This document shows positions 49,191-57,700 of a DNA stretch of 64,000 bases, in pieces. The number at the start of each line of letters is the position of its first letter. The stretch's first letter is position 1. A program made the translations under genes and the position numbers. The stretch is from UBA11612 sp963662375 (GTDB lineage Bacteria > Pseudomonadota > Alphaproteobacteria > Rhodospirillales > Rhodospirillaceae): NCBI GenBank assembly GCA_963662375.2, contig CAXXRP010000015.1:1-64000 (forward strand), read 5' to 3'. Under the pieces are notes generated by a model, which saw only the letters and a list, made by a program, of their open reading frames with translations, did not search any database and was not told the origin of the DNA.

Positions 49191-50291
49191 ATGCACACAA
49201 TATTTCGTGTCGACTCGACCCGCTTTCTTCATCTGACCATCATCGCACTGCTGATATTTTCTGTTTTGCAGGTCGTGTGGTGGTTTGTCGATCAGCAGAG
49301 GAATGCGGAACAAGCAACGAGTCAGATTAAGACGCTCTATACCTATGAGATGGCAGCGGCCCAAAGATTTACCGAACTGGGTGTCTCTGCAGGCGAAGTG
49401 ACGGCCCTTTTCCCCCATGCCCACGTTGCGGACGGCCAGGTGAGTCTTGAGCCCGGCACCATCGATGTTCTTGAGAGTGCGCAGCGTAGTCACGTCAATC
49501 GATACGCCTGGGAAAGTGGGTTTTTTCTCTTTGTACTCGCATCTTGTATAGTCGTCTTATGGCGGGGCTTCAGCAACGAGGCGGATATTCGCCGCCGCCA
49601 GGACAATTTTCTCGCGATGGTCTCGCACCAATTCAAAACGCCGCTCGCTAGTTTGCAGCTATCTCTTGAAACAATGTTGATGCGTGAATTTTCGCCCGAG
49701 CGCTTTCAACAATTGTCGCGGCGCATGCTCGGTGACTTGCGCCGCATGGAAAATATGGTCTCCAAGATATTGGATAGTGCACTCCTGGACCGTGGACGCG
49801 TGCAACTCAACAAGGAACGCGTGAATCTGAGCGAAGCTGTCGGGCATGTACTCAGTAATCTGAAAGACCAGGCGGGGCGTGAAAACGTACAACTTGAAGC
49901 CAATGTGCCTTCTTCGATTGAGGTCATTGCAGACCCTATGGCTGTAGATACCGTGTTGCGCAACCTTATTGAAAATGCGATGGCGGCGATGGCACCAAAG
50001 AAGGGCGGAAGGATATGTATCTCTGCGCATGAGGCGAACGACGATGTCGAACTGGAGGTGCGTGATACCGGCATCGGCTTTGAGCCCGAGCAGGGCCCGA
50101 GGCTATTTGACAAGTTTTTCCGAGTGGAATCTCACGGCGGGGGCGATGCCGCGGGCACCGGCCTCGGCCTCTTTATCGTTCACAGATTCATGCATTTTGA
50201 GGACGGTAAAGTTAGGGCCCATAGTGATGGCCCGGGAAAAGGCGCAGCCTTTACAGTCGCTTGGCGCGCACCAAAAGGTGAGGCGTCCTGA
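49191..50291 (+). CDS. Membrane sensor histidine kinase in the heme operon
   Basis: This 366-residue kinase has two membrane helices (about 13-32 and 105-124) enclosing a periplasmic domain of about 70 residues without a recognised fold. HisKA follows with the phosphorylated His in FLAMVSHQFKTPLASLQLSL (about residue 146). The ATPase domain has the N box LIENAMAAMAPKKGG, G1 DTGIGFEPEQG and G2 GTGLGLFIVHRFM. It lies between hemL and its response regulator, overlapping the latter by one base, so signalling is likely tied to heme or tetrapyrrole demand. The ligand is unknown. Confidence 0.92.
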   Translation: MHTIFRVDSTRFLHLTIIALLIFSVLQVVWWFVDQQRNAEQATSQIKTLYTYEMAAAQRFTELGVSAGEVTALFPHAHVADGQVSLEPGTIDVLESAQRSHVNRYAWESGFFLFVLASCIVVLWRGFSNEADIRRRQDNFLAMVSHQFKTPLASLQLSLETMLMREFSPERFQQLSRRMLGDLRRMENMVSKILDSALLDRGRVQLNKERVNLSEAVGHVLSNLKDQAGRENVQLEANVPSSIEVIADPMAVDTVLRNLIENAMAAMAPKKGGRICISAHEANDDVELEVRDTGIGFEPEQGPRLFDKFFRVESHGGGDAAGTGLGLFIVHRFMHFEDGKVRAHSDGPGKGAAFTVAWRAPKGEAS

Positions 50292-51043
50292 TGTCTGAAC
50301 TTTCGGCGTCTGGGGCGGCGGCGAGTCGCATTCTTGTGGTGGAAGATGATCTTCACCTCGCCGAAGGCATGGCCGAGAACATGCGGGCAGAAGGATACGA
50401 TACTGATACCGCCTATGACGGCCGCGCCGGCTTGGAGAAGGCGATCGCCGAGGATTACGATTTACTCGTCCTCGATGTGATGTTGCCGCATATGGACGGC
50501 TTTGATTTGTGTCGAGCGTTGCGGGCGCAGGGCAAAAATACACCGGTTCTCTTTCTTACCGCGCGCGGTGATCCCAGCGACCGGGTTCGCGGCCTTGAAG
50601 TGGGCGGCGACGACTATCTAACGAAGCCGTTTCATCTCGAAGAATTTTTATTGCGCGTTCGCGCGATTTTACGCCGTTGGCAGTGGTATAAGTCGTCCAT
50701 AGAAAAGCCGGTGGCAGGTGCACTTTTACGGTTTGCGGATAATGAAGTGAACTTCAATACTTTCCGCGCCCAGTCATGGGACGGCGCGTGGCACGATCTC
50801 ACAGAAAAAGAAGCCATGATTCTCAAAGTCCTAGCCGCACAACCCGGCGACGTAGTGACCCGTGACGATTTATTGGAAAGAGTATGGGGCTATGAGGTTT
50901 TTCCGTCCACGCGGACGGTCGACAATTTTATTTTACGGCTGCGTAAGATTTTCGAACGCGAACCTCATGAACCACGCCATTTTCTGACAGTGCACGGCGT
51001 TGGCTATCGCTTTGCGCCTGAGGGCGAGGAGCAAGTGTCGTGA
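50291..51043 (+). CDS. OmpR-family response regulator in the heme operon
   Basis: This 250-residue protein has a receiver domain with VVEDDLHLAEGMAENM, phospho-acceptor Asp about 62 in LLVLDVMLPHMDGFDL and KPF (Lys about 111). A C-terminal winged helix of the OmpR/PhoB type follows (LTEKEAMILKVLAAQPGDVV, then RTVDNFILRLRKIFEREPHE and FLTVHGVGYRF). It is the cognate partner of the preceding kinase; its last codons overlap the hemC GTG. It probably controls transcription of its own operon or a heme-dependent regulon. Confidence 0.94.
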   Translation: MSELSASGAAASRILVVEDDLHLAEGMAENMRAEGYDTDTAYDGRAGLEKAIAEDYDLLVLDVMLPHMDGFDLCRALRAQGKNTPVLFLTARGDPSDRVRGLEVGGDDYLTKPFHLEEFLLRVRAILRRWQWYKSSIEKPVAGALLRFADNEVNFNTFRAQSWDGAWHDLTEKEAMILKVLAAQPGDVVTRDDLLERVWGYEVFPSTRTVDNFILRLRKIFEREPHEPRHFLTVHGVGYRFAPEGEEQVS

Positions 51044-51981
51044 AACCCATACGCATCGGCACTCGTGGCTCCGACCTAGCTATGTGGCAGGCCAAGGACG
51101 TGTTTAAACGAATCAGTGCGCTGCCGGGAGCGCCGCCTCTAGAAATCGTAGCGATAAAATCGAGCGGCGACCTCAATCAGACGGTGCCGTTATGGACCAC
51201 TACCGGGCGCGGGTTTTTCACTGTGGAGCTAGATCGCGCGTTGCTTGAAGGTCAAGTCGACGTTGCGGTGCACAGTTTAAAGGACCTCGCGACGATATTG
51301 ACTGAAGGAACTGTTCTTGCTGCAGTCATGGAGCGCGAAGACCCGCATGACGCTATTGTCACCCGCAGTGGAGCGGATTTGATGGGCTTGACCGAGGGCG
51401 CGCGTCTGGGCACGAGTAGTCTTCGTCGCCGAGCTTTTGTCGCGAACGCACGGCCCGACATACAACACGCTGAATTGCGCGGAAATGTTCCCACGCGTCT
51501 ACACAAACTAGATGGCGGGGAATATGACGCTATTATCCTGGCCACCGCGGGGCTGAAACGCTTGGGGCTGGGCAACCGCATTTCGGCTCGACTGCCTACG
51601 GACATTTTTCCGCCCGCCGCGGCCCAAGGAGCTGTCGCCATATGCGGGCGTGCCGACGACGAGGACGCGCTGAAATGGATTCACCCCCTGGAGCACTTGC
51701 CCACGCGTCTTGCAGTGGACGCTGAGCGTTCTCTCTTGCGCCGCCTCGAAGGTGGATGCCAGGCACCGGTTGGAACGCTCGCGACTGTGACTCATGACGC
51801 GATCAGTATCTACGCGGCCGTATGCGCTCTGGACGGATCGGAGTTTATTTCAGCGCGTGCCTCGGCGCCTTTGGAGGACTCACTGAGAGTTGGCACGCTA
51901 CTGGCTGACGAACTTATTGCGAAAGGCGCTGGTCGAGCTTTGGAAGAAGCAGACGAACGCCGTAAAACTGCCGCCCATTAA
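51040..51981 (+). CDS. hemC: Hydroxymethylbilane synthase (porphobilinogen deaminase)
   Basis: This 313-residue enzyme joins four porphobilinogens into hydroxymethylbilane. It begins KPIRIGTRGSDLAMWQAKDV. The catalytic Asp is in HSLKDLATILTEGT, the substrate loop Arg in GTSSLRRRAFV and AELRGNVPTRLHKL, and the Cys that carries the dipyrromethane cofactor in RRLEGGCQAPVG (about 241). It starts at a GTG overlapping the response-regulator stop. No hemD or hemB is found in the window. Confidence 0.95.
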   Translation: MKPIRIGTRGSDLAMWQAKDVFKRISALPGAPPLEIVAIKSSGDLNQTVPLWTTTGRGFFTVELDRALLEGQVDVAVHSLKDLATILTEGTVLAAVMEREDPHDAIVTRSGADLMGLTEGARLGTSSLRRRAFVANARPDIQHAELRGNVPTRLHKLDGGEYDAIILATAGLKRLGLGNRISARLPTDIFPPAAAQGAVAICGRADDEDALKWIHPLEHLPTRLAVDAERSLLRRLEGGCQAPVGTLATVTHDAISIYAAVCALDGSEFISARASAPLEDSLRVGTLLADELIAKGAGRALEEADERRKTAAH

Positions 51982-52007
51982 CACACAAATCCACACAGGA
52001 ATTAGTT

Positions 52008-53066
52008 GTGGCAGAAGCACAGGTTAAGGCTGATCAAGCCGGCCTCCCCCCATTTCTTGCGGCATGCCGCAATTTGCCGGTCCCGCATACACCGGTGTGG
52101 ATCATGCGCCAGGCAGGGCGTTACCTACCAGAGTACCGAAAAGTACGTGAAAAAGTGGACTTTATAACCCTGACACGTTCGCCAGAGTTGGCCGCGGAAG
52201 TCACGTTGCACCCGCTGCGCCGATTCAATTTTGATGCTTCCATCATCTTCAGCGACATAATGACGCCTTTGCAGGGTATGGGCGTTGCGCTGGATTTCAA
52301 ACCAGGTCCGGTTGTGGATGAGCCCATTCGCTCGCAGAAGCAAGTGGACGCATTGCGGTCTCTAGTTCCGGAGCAGGACGTTCCGTTTGTTATGGACTCT
52401 ATCCGCATGGTGCGGAGAGAGCTTCCGGCTCAAGTTCCCTTAATCGGATTCGCGGGCTCGCCGTTCACACTATTTTGCTATCTGGTAGCGGGTAAACCGT
52501 CCACAGAATTTTCAGAGGCACGCGCGTTTTTGCATGCCGAACCAACAACGTCAGCGGCGCTACTGGACCGCCTTGCGGACGCGATGATCATTTACCTCCG
52601 GGCTCAAGCGGCGGCTGGTGCGCAGGCGCTCATGCTGTTCGAATCCTGGGGGGGGCTTCTTGGTCCTTACGATTTCGCGCAGCATGCCATGCCGCCCGTT
52701 CACCGCATTGTGGAAGGACTCTCGGACCTAGATGTACCGCTAATTTACTTCGCCAATCAGGGCGGCGCGAACTTAAGCGTCATTTCGAACCTGGATGTTA
52801 ACGTTGTCGGGTTGGACTGGCGCGTGTCTCTCGCTGAAGCGAGAAAGATACTGGGAGCAAGTAAGGCGGTGCAGGGAAATTTGGATCCTGCAGTGTTATT
52901 CGCGCCGAAGGATACTTTGCACCGGCGTATTGATGACGTGTTGGCCGACGCGGGGCGCGCGCCAGGGCACATCTTCAATCTGGGCCATGGCATTTGGCCG
53001 GAAACCGAGCCGGACGCTGTGGCGCGATTGGTCGATTACGTTCACGAACGCACTTCCCAACGCTGA
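52008..53066 (+). CDS. hemE: Uroporphyrinogen decarboxylase
   Basis: This 352-residue enzyme converts uroporphyrinogen III to coproporphyrinogen III in the cytoplasm. Signature segments are PVWIMRQAGRYLPEYRKVRE (about 30-49), FDASIIFSDIMTPLQGMGVA, LIGFAGSPFTLFCYLVAG with the catalytic Tyr region, and GHIFNLGHGIWPETEPD near the end. It starts at a GTG 26 bp after hemC and is complete. It lies in the heme operon before hemF. Confidence 0.96.
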   Translation: MAEAQVKADQAGLPPFLAACRNLPVPHTPVWIMRQAGRYLPEYRKVREKVDFITLTRSPELAAEVTLHPLRRFNFDASIIFSDIMTPLQGMGVALDFKPGPVVDEPIRSQKQVDALRSLVPEQDVPFVMDSIRMVRRELPAQVPLIGFAGSPFTLFCYLVAGKPSTEFSEARAFLHAEPTTSAALLDRLADAMIIYLRAQAAAGAQALMLFESWGGLLGPYDFAQHAMPPVHRIVEGLSDLDVPLIYFANQGGANLSVISNLDVNVVGLDWRVSLAEARKILGASKAVQGNLDPAVLFAPKDTLHRRIDDVLADAGRAPGHIFNLGHGIWPETEPDAVARLVDYVHERTSQR

Positions 53067-53078
53067 GAGAGATAAAAC

Positions 53079-53942
53079 ATGACTGCCGTACCGCATACCG
53101 ACTCAAGCGCGGCCACGCCGCCGGACGGGTTCGTCGCAAAAGCAGGCGATTACTATCGCGATTTGCAAGATCGTATCTGTGCGGCCTTTGAGGATTTGGA
53201 TACAGGCTTCAAGTTTGAACGGACCACATGGCAACGCCCTGCGGACCACAGACTTAAAGGTGGCGGCCGAATGCGGGTCATGCGTGGAGAGGTGTTCGAA
53301 AAAGTGGGTGTAAATTTCAGCCACGTTTGGGGTGTGTTATCTGATCAAGCGATCCCGGAAATCCACGGTGCGGCAGAATCAGGTGGGCGGTTTTCCGCCG
53401 CCGGCATTTCATTGGTTTCGCATATGAGCAATCCTTTTACGCCGATTGTTCATATGAACATACGGTGTATGGAGACGAGTGAGCTTTGGTTTGGCGGGGG
53501 CGCCGATCTTACGCCGGCGTTTCCGTTCGATGAAGATACACAGGAATTTCATGCGGCAATGAAGGCTGCGTGCGATGCCTACTGCCCCGACGCCTACACC
53601 CAATACAAGAAGTGGTGCGACCGCTACTTCTATTTACCCCATCGAAAGGAGCCAAGAGGAGTCGGCGGTATATTCTTTGACGATCTCAATAGTGGAGACG
53701 CGGACACAGACTTCAAGTTCCAGCAGGCGGTCGGTGAAGAATTCTTAAAGGTTTATCCGCGTATCGTTGCGCGGCGTAAGGACACACCATTCACGGAAGA
53801 GGACCGGGACAAGCTTCTATACAAGCGGGGCCGCTATGCGGAGTTCAATCTAGTTTACGACCGCGGCACGAAGTTCGGGTTTGCGACGGACGCTAACCCA
53901 GACGCCTATTTGATGAGTTTGCCACCTGTTGTGAAGTGGTAG
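53079..53942 (+). CDS. hemF: Oxygen-dependent coproporphyrinogen III oxidase
   Basis: This 287-residue enzyme oxidatively decarboxylates coproporphyrinogen III to protoporphyrinogen IX using O2. Diagnostic segments are GGGRMRVMRGEVFEKVGVNF, ISLVSHMSNPFTPIVHMNIR with the metal/substrate His residues, ELWFGGGADLTPAFPFDEDT and the C-terminal EFNLVYDRGTKFG. Presence of the O2-dependent form indicates aerobic heme synthesis. It lies 12 bp after hemE. An AGAGAG-type site precedes the ATG. Confidence 0.97.
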   Translation: MTAVPHTDSSAATPPDGFVAKAGDYYRDLQDRICAAFEDLDTGFKFERTTWQRPADHRLKGGGRMRVMRGEVFEKVGVNFSHVWGVLSDQAIPEIHGAAESGGRFSAAGISLVSHMSNPFTPIVHMNIRCMETSELWFGGGADLTPAFPFDEDTQEFHAAMKAACDAYCPDAYTQYKKWCDRYFYLPHRKEPRGVGGIFFDDLNSGDADTDFKFQQAVGEEFLKVYPRIVARRKDTPFTEEDRDKLLYKRGRYAEFNLVYDRGTKFGFATDANPDAYLMSLPPVVKW

Positions 53943-53961
53943 CGGTTTGGGACAATCGTTC

Positions 53962-54411
53962 ATGGCTGATTTCTTGTCGAGTGCCTACCTGTGGTTAAAG
54001 GCCGTGCACATCATCGCGGTCATCTCCTGGATGGCGGGTCTGCTGTATTTACCCCGCCTATTTGTAAATCACGTTGGCTTAACCCCTGGATCCGATGCAT
54101 CGGAAATGCTGAAGGGCATGGAGGGACGTTTGATGCGCATCATCATGCGGCCCGCATTTTTAGTGAGCTTGCTGCTTGGATTGGCCCTGATGTATACGCC
54201 GGGGATCGTAGATTGGCTATCGGCCTGGATGTGGTTGAAACTGGTCTTTGTGCTCGGGCTCACAATAATGCACGGACTCATGGAGGTGTGGCGCGCACAG
54301 TTTTCCCGCGATGCAAACAAGCACTCGAGCCGATTTTATCGTTTGATGAATGAGGTGCCAACATTATTGATGATTGGCATTGTTTTACTCATTGTGGCAA
54401 AGCCGTTTTAG
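53962..54411 (+). CDS. hemJ: Protoporphyrinogen IX oxidase HemJ
   Basis: This 149-residue membrane protein has four helices and the HemJ pattern LWLKAVHIIAVISWMAGLLY (about 10-29) with the key His, YLPRLFVNH, GRLMRIIMRPAF and WLKLVFVLGLTIMHGLMEVW. It oxidises protoporphyrinogen IX to protoporphyrin IX at the membrane, completing the path from hemF to hemH. I chose the ATG at 53962 over a TTG five codons earlier. It is the last gene of the heme operon. Confidence 0.94.
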   Translation: MADFLSSAYLWLKAVHIIAVISWMAGLLYLPRLFVNHVGLTPGSDASEMLKGMEGRLMRIIMRPAFLVSLLLGLALMYTPGIVDWLSAWMWLKLVFVLGLTIMHGLMEVWRAQFSRDANKHSSRFYRLMNEVPTLLMIGIVLLIVAKPF

Positions 54412-54463
54412 AGCGCTTTAGATCCGTGAGCATATGGATCGCTGTATTTGGGGGTGCGCAAAC

Positions 54464-54562
54464 ATGTCCAAAATTATTCTTTACGAATTGAAAAACGAGG
54501 TAGCGATCATCACCGTCAATCGGCCCGAGCGTCGCAACGCTATCAGATTTGAATCTGAATGA
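54464..54562 (+). pseudogene. N-terminal fragment of an enoyl-CoA hydratase (crotonase)
   Basis: The frame starts MSKIILYELKNEVAIITVNR, continues PERRNAI and stops after 32 codons. The VAIITVNRPERRNA stretch is the standard N-terminal strand-turn of crotonase-family enzymes, which are normally about 260 residues long. The rest is missing, replaced directly by the next gene. It is a deletion remnant. Confidence 0.8.
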
Positions 54563-54614
54563 GGACCGTGCAATCCTGCGTGTAGCCGCTGTCTGTAGGA
54601 CGAAGAGCTGCGCG

Positions 54615-55481
54615 ATGCATCAGATATTATCACTGGTCGAAAAAATCCCCCTTGCTGCGACGGCTATGCTCGTAACGAAAGCCATTTTTGACTCGCGCTT
54701 GCGTGGATTCACACCGGATATATCAGACCCAGAGATAATGGCGTGGCGTGACATCGTTCGCCGAGACGGTGTGCACGTCGTAAGAAACTTTCTCCCCACT
54801 GATCTGTGCTCACGATTCCAGTCTGAGGTTGATGTCCTCATGGGGAGGTATCCTGATGCGATTCAGGTGGACGCCAAGCGGGCTGACCACCGGCTTTTTC
54901 TCGGATCGCTGCCTCCTGGTGCCGTGCAAAAGTTTTTTAGCGACGTACGCTTGATCACGTGTGCGGCAGCATTTCTCGGCCACGATGTTGCCAATCTCGC
55001 GACCCTCGCTGGACGACTTTCTGCTGTGCCGGGCAATATTGGCTCCGGCGGCGGATGGCACCGGGACTCATTCACCAATCAGTTTAAGGCGATTATTTAT
55101 ATCAGTGACGTGGGCCAGGATAACGGACCGTTCCAATATATACGTGGATCGCACCGCCTCAGCGCCATGATTCGTGACCGGCGTCGCGCGGCTCTGGGCG
55201 CTGCGCAGAGCCGCGTCGAGAGCGACAAAATTCAAAAACTGATAGATGAAAACGCCGATCGATTGTTAACGTTCACAGGTCGGGCCGGAACCCTGATTCT
55301 CGCCGATACCACAGGTCTTCACCGCGGTATGCCCATCGCCGTGGGAACGCGATATACTCTCACCAATTACTATTTCGCACCTCGCACCATAACGGCGGCG
55401 CGCAAAGATCATTTCAAGCCGATCTTGGGTGTTCACATCCCTTATGAACGCACCGCGACAAATTCTATGGAATCAGTATGA
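54615..55481 (+). CDS. Phytanoyl-CoA dioxygenase (PhyH) family protein
   Basis: This protein of about 288 residues is a non-heme Fe(II)/2-oxoglutarate oxygenase. The iron site is GGGWHRDSFTNQFKAIIYIS (HxD) with the second His in LILADTTGLHRGMPIAVGTR, where Arg probably binds 2-oxoglutarate. DNGPFQYIRGSHR is also typical. The substrate is unknown; neighbours suggest lipid or polysaccharide modification. I chose the ATG at 54615, but a TTG at 54549 would add 22 residues. Its 3' end overlaps the convergent FkbM methyltransferase gene by 40 bp. Confidence 0.85.
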   Translation: MHQILSLVEKIPLAATAMLVTKAIFDSRLRGFTPDISDPEIMAWRDIVRRDGVHVVRNFLPTDLCSRFQSEVDVLMGRYPDAIQVDAKRADHRLFLGSLPPGAVQKFFSDVRLITCAAAFLGHDVANLATLAGRLSAVPGNIGSGGGWHRDSFTNQFKAIIYISDVGQDNGPFQYIRGSHRLSAMIRDRRRAALGAAQSRVESDKIQKLIDENADRLLTFTGRAGTLILADTTGLHRGMPIAVGTRYTLTNYYFAPRTITAARKDHFKPILGVHIPYERTATNSMESV

Positions 55482-56323
55482 AATCGACCTCGATTTAGAG
55501 CGTGGAACGTATAACCATCGCCGTTTAAGCGATCTAAAACGCTTTCTACCCGGCCTAAAAATGGCCCCAAGTTGGAAATCTCGCGCGGCACCTCAAATTC
55601 AACGATGACTTGCCCGGGTCTCATCTCGGTCGTTAACAGGTGCTCAATGACATCAAGCGCTGCCCCCTCAACATCCAATTTCAGCAGGTCGACGTGGTGG
55701 TGCCCTAGGTGCTGCATAATGGATGGCAATGTCAAGCAATCAGCCTCGAACCCATAGTCCGCCTCTGTAATGTTCGCTATGGACCCTGACCGGTAATCCT
55801 GGACAACGTCGCCGTTAGAATCCGCCATCAAAGTGACGTCGGAGAAAAAGTATGCTGGCCCGTCTGTCGTCCAGATCCCCCAAGAATGGAAACAAAAGAG
55901 TGGGTTTTCTATATGCTGCGCTATGAATCGCGCCGCCCGGGGGGTGGGGTCAAAGAGGTGAATAGTGCACGACGTTGTCTCGGCCAAGGCCAGGTCAAAT
56001 CGGACGTCTCCGCCGACGCCAAAGGAATATACAACGGACTCGGGCGTGAGCAGTGAAGGGAAAGCAGAGTAGTTGCCCACGACATTTGGCTTCAGTTTGT
56101 GGGGATCATTCAGCTTTCGAGCAACAAACTCACGGATGCGTCGATTGCGCCGTGTAAAAAATTTCACCGGATTCAAACACCATTTCGAGATCTCTTTGAC
56201 CCGACGCACCAACACAGGATACACGAGGGCCAGCGCATGTCCGGCACTACGTTGCCGAAAGGCGGATATTACGAGGCTGGCTTGGAGCCTCAGTCCGCGG
56301 TTTTCAAGCGGCCGCGTGTTCAT
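55442..56323 (-). CDS. FkbM family methyltransferase
   Basis: This 293-residue SAM-dependent methyltransferase has the SAM-binding SVVYSFGVGGDVRFDLALAE (about 104-123) with an acidic partner in IHLFDPTPRAARFIAQHI. The FkbM segment HHVDLLKLDVEGAALDVIEH is followed by PGQVIVEFEVPREIS. FkbM enzymes O-methylate sugars or other small molecules; next to an O-antigen ligase-type gene this one may methylate a polysaccharide. The last 14 codons overlap the 3' end of the PhyH gene on the other strand. Confidence 0.87.
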   Translation of the reverse strand: MNTRPLENRGLRLQASLVISAFRQRSAGHALALVYPVLVRRVKEISKWCLNPVKFFTRRNRRIREFVARKLNDPHKLKPNVVGNYSAFPSLLTPESVVYSFGVGGDVRFDLALAETTSCTIHLFDPTPRAARFIAQHIENPLFCFHSWGIWTTDGPAYFFSDVTLMADSNGDVVQDYRSGSIANITEADYGFEADCLTLPSIMQHLGHHHVDLLKLDVEGAALDVIEHLLTTEMRPGQVIVEFEVPREISNLGPFLGRVESVLDRLNGDGYTFHALNRGRFHTDSIEFVAVRS

Positions 56324-56329
56324 GTCTGG

Positions 56330-57562
56330 CTACGTTCCTGCCCGAGCGGCTAACGTCCGCCGCGAATTTTCCATCTCATTGTTCTCAGGCCAAGGCGTTA
56401 GCCAATATCGCGATGTTGTGCGTGTGGTGAGCAGGTAAAGCACAAAGATGTCAAACATCGAAATGTACCAAAAAATGTGCTCCTGAAAGAGGGTATCAAA
56501 AAGCAACGGGACGAGGAGTATGAGTGTCAATGGTTTACGCCAAAGTCGCTTCAGGTAAAACCAAACCATCACCAGAGCCAAAAACAAGCCATGTGTGGCG
56601 ACAAGAGTAAGAAGGGAACTATGAGCATACCCGCCTGATGTAACGGTATACCGCCGCGAAAAATTGCCGAAGAAAAGGTTGTCGCGGATGAATTTCCATG
56701 TCTCTTGCCAGATCTCCGTCCGGCCGGAGAGTTGGTTCAACAGGAGATCCATTGATATGCCGCTTAAGGTTTCGACGGTTTCTCGCGTAAGTTGAGCAAT
56801 AATGGCGCCTAATGCAAAGAGCGCGGTTAGAACTGTGGCAGTGGAAAGTATCGTGTGGCGTTTTTGCCATCCGCTGTCGGCGACGTCCAATGTGAAAACA
56901 ATGACACCAAGAACTCCCACACTCAAAATGCCCGACCGTTTGAAGTTTAGAAGGAGGGCGCCCAACAGAAAGGCGATGATGGTCCAACGTAGTCGGCGAG
57001 GGAAGGGCACCATGTAGGCGATGAGGATTCCGAGCAGCATCTTTGCGCCGGCAATCGTTGAGCTTATAGAGAGGCCTTGAGGACGAATGAGATACCATAG
57101 CGACTCGCCGCCTATTTCCCGCACGAACTTAAATTCACTTCCAGCCGTGATCATTTGTTGATCGGGAAAGAAGAAGCGGAGTCCAAGCGCGAGTTGAACA
57201 TAAATCGCCGCGGCTTCCACAGCGATGAAAGCCAACACGGCCTTCCAAACCGTGTCGGTGAGCGTTCGTGCCGTTAGATAGGCCGCGATCAGCAGTAAGC
57301 CGCCTACAAAACCATTGTTAGTCAACAAGCTGTCAGGAAATACGCCCGTGATAGCAACACCTAACGCCGCATTGGCGACGACACCAAAAGCAAAGAGAAA
57401 ATACGGCCAGTCGTTTGCGCGGATAGACGGGCGATACACCGCGATTGAAAATACCGCTAAGCCGACCCAGGTCATGTGCGGAACCTGTCCAATGACAGGG
57501 AGGACTGTATTGGGTAGGGCGAGCAGGGCGCCTTGGGCTATGCGCAGGGGCCTTAATGTCAT
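56330..57562 (-). CDS. O-antigen ligase/polymerase-type membrane protein, second copy
   Basis: This 410-residue protein has about ten membrane helices and a periplasmic loop of the WaaL/Wzy kind (SGRTEIWQETWKFIRDNLFF, then SGGYAHSSLLTLVATHGLF, with a conserved-type His). It resembles exopolysaccharide polymerases or ligases. It is upstream of the FkbM gene by 6 bp, so the two form a small operon separate from the main polysaccharide locus. It may decorate or polymerise a second glycan. Confidence 0.8.
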   Translation of the reverse strand: MTLRPLRIAQGALLALPNTVLPVIGQVPHMTWVGLAVFSIAVYRPSIRANDWPYFLFAFGVVANAALGVAITGVFPDSLLTNNGFVGGLLLIAAYLTARTLTDTVWKAVLAFIAVEAAAIYVQLALGLRFFFPDQQMITAGSEFKFVREIGGESLWYLIRPQGLSISSTIAGAKMLLGILIAYMVPFPRRLRWTIIAFLLGALLLNFKRSGILSVGVLGVIVFTLDVADSGWQKRHTILSTATVLTALFALGAIIAQLTRETVETLSGISMDLLLNQLSGRTEIWQETWKFIRDNLFFGNFSRRYTVTSGGYAHSSLLTLVATHGLFLALVMVWFYLKRLWRKPLTLILLVPLLFDTLFQEHIFWYISMFDIFVLYLLTTRTTSRYWLTPWPENNEMENSRRTLAARAGT

Positions 57563-57700
57563 GTATGGGTAGGTTCACCGAATTTGGGGAAATCAAAGGT
57601 TTGTCGCTTATCCACCTACGCGGCGCAACGGCAAAATCTCGCGATAGCATCTTAGCTTCCCCACTTCTCGCGCCGTAATCTGACGGGTAATGTGCCGCTC

